This document shows, one piece after another, positions 63,808 to 64,000 of a DNA stretch of 64,000 nucleotides (position 1 is its first letter; every line of letters begins with the position of its first letter). Made by a program: the position numbers and the translations under genes. The notes beneath the pieces are model-generated. The model made no database searches. It was not told where the DNA came from and saw nothing but the letters and a program-made list of their open reading frames with translations. Origin of the DNA: an uncultured Porphyromonadaceae bacterium (GTDB taxonomy: Bacteria; Bacteroidota; Bacteroidia; Bacteroidales; Muribaculaceae); NCBI GenBank assembly GCA_947643665.1, contig CANRWW010000001.1:62001-126000 (forward strand), in the 5' to 3' direction.

Positions 63808-63815
63808 CAAAGGTA
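63808..63815 (-). promoter_or_regulatory. -7 element of the four-gene envelope operon
   Basis: Reads TACCTTTG on the minus strand, 63 bases before the barrel-gene ATG; it is the only such element found for the four genes. Confidence 0.65.
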
Positions 63816-63927
63816 GTGAAAATATTGGTAACTTGCCTGGACGTGCGCAATTTTTCATTGAGATGATCACGGAATGGCTTTAATGCTTTATCCTTGTTGT
63901 CCGGATGGTTTTATGGCTGAAGTGCTG

Positions 63928-64000
63928 TCAGTCGCCGGTAAGGACTTCACGCTTTATTTTGCTCAGGTGCTGCTCGGTTATGCCGAGGTAGGAGGCGATG
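63928..64000 (-). CDS. 3' end of a Crp/Fnr-type regulator (start outside window)
   Basis: The minus-strand frame at the window edge encodes IASYLGITEQHLSKIKREVL followed by TGD and stop. This is the recognition-helix end of a Crp-type winged helix and closely parallels IASYLKMTEVHVSRIRKKIL of the regulator at 49237. The gene lies 182 bases upstream of, and in the same direction as, the four-gene envelope operon. Confidence 0.8.
   Translation of the reverse strand, partial: IASYLGITEQHLSKIKREVLTGD

Overview
The window looks like a Bacteroidales chromosome, probably Muribaculaceae. Start codons lack Shine-Dalgarno sequences, and many genes are instead preceded by the Bacteroidetes -7 promoter element TAnnTTTG. 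Acidic-flanked lipoboxes, DUF4249, DUF4491 and the C-terminal GxYIxK-type tails on large secreted proteins fit the same group. The species assignment is an inference; no rRNA or tRNA gene is visible.

Layout. (1) 1-3.7 kb: the 3' end of a CobW/COG0523 metallochaperone with a His-rich loop, then a compact, AT-richer restriction-modification island (Vsr endonuclease, EcoO109I-like endonuclease, HTH-bearing C5 methyltransferase). (2) 3.8-6.7 kb: a propeller glycosidase, a YbdG-like mechanosensitive channel and an AlbA_2/Schlafen-type protein in one tight run. (3) 6.8-14.3 kb: a surface lipoprotein, a TonB-dependent receptor and a DUF4249 lipoprotein; then a BspA-type leucine-rich repeat protein and a beta-helix lipoprotein. 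(4) 14.6-19.3 kb: a glycogen cluster (debranching enzyme, glycosyltransferase, GH57). (5) 19.5-24.5 kb: a secreted protein, a four-helix-bundle gene bracketed by two long hairpins built from a 9-bp repeat, and pnp. (6) 24.8-32.6 kb: two very large secreted fibronectin-III/adhesin-type proteins. (7) 32.8-43.7 kb, minus strand: a PurF-like protein lacking the glutaminase cysteine, and an alpha-mannan locus GH76-GH125-GH38-GH76 without SusC/SusD. (8) 44.4-50.7 kb: a third giant secreted protein, a Crp/Fnr regulator, and L27/L21. (9) 50.9-56.5 kb: small envelope proteins, an OmpH-like lipoprotein preceded by a 50-residue membrane protein, pepD, an endolysin-type muramidase and DUF4491. (10) 56.6-57.5 kb: a decayed chimeric pseudogene. 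(11) 57.7-63.7 kb: a four-gene envelope operon with overlapping stop and start codons, headed by a beta-barrel protein; the 3' end of another Crp/Fnr regulator closes the window.

How it works together. The window is mainly envelope and carbohydrate biology. The glycogen genes build and trim internal reserve polymer. The mannan locus would strip alpha-1,6 and branch mannose from yeast mannan or host glycans. The remaining large genes make exported, probably surface-attached proteins. Two dispersed palindrome families, one based on ATCAGAGnn and one on GGCGATGTGCCA, lie between genes. They and the 57.7-63.7 kb operon are the parts least explained by known systems.
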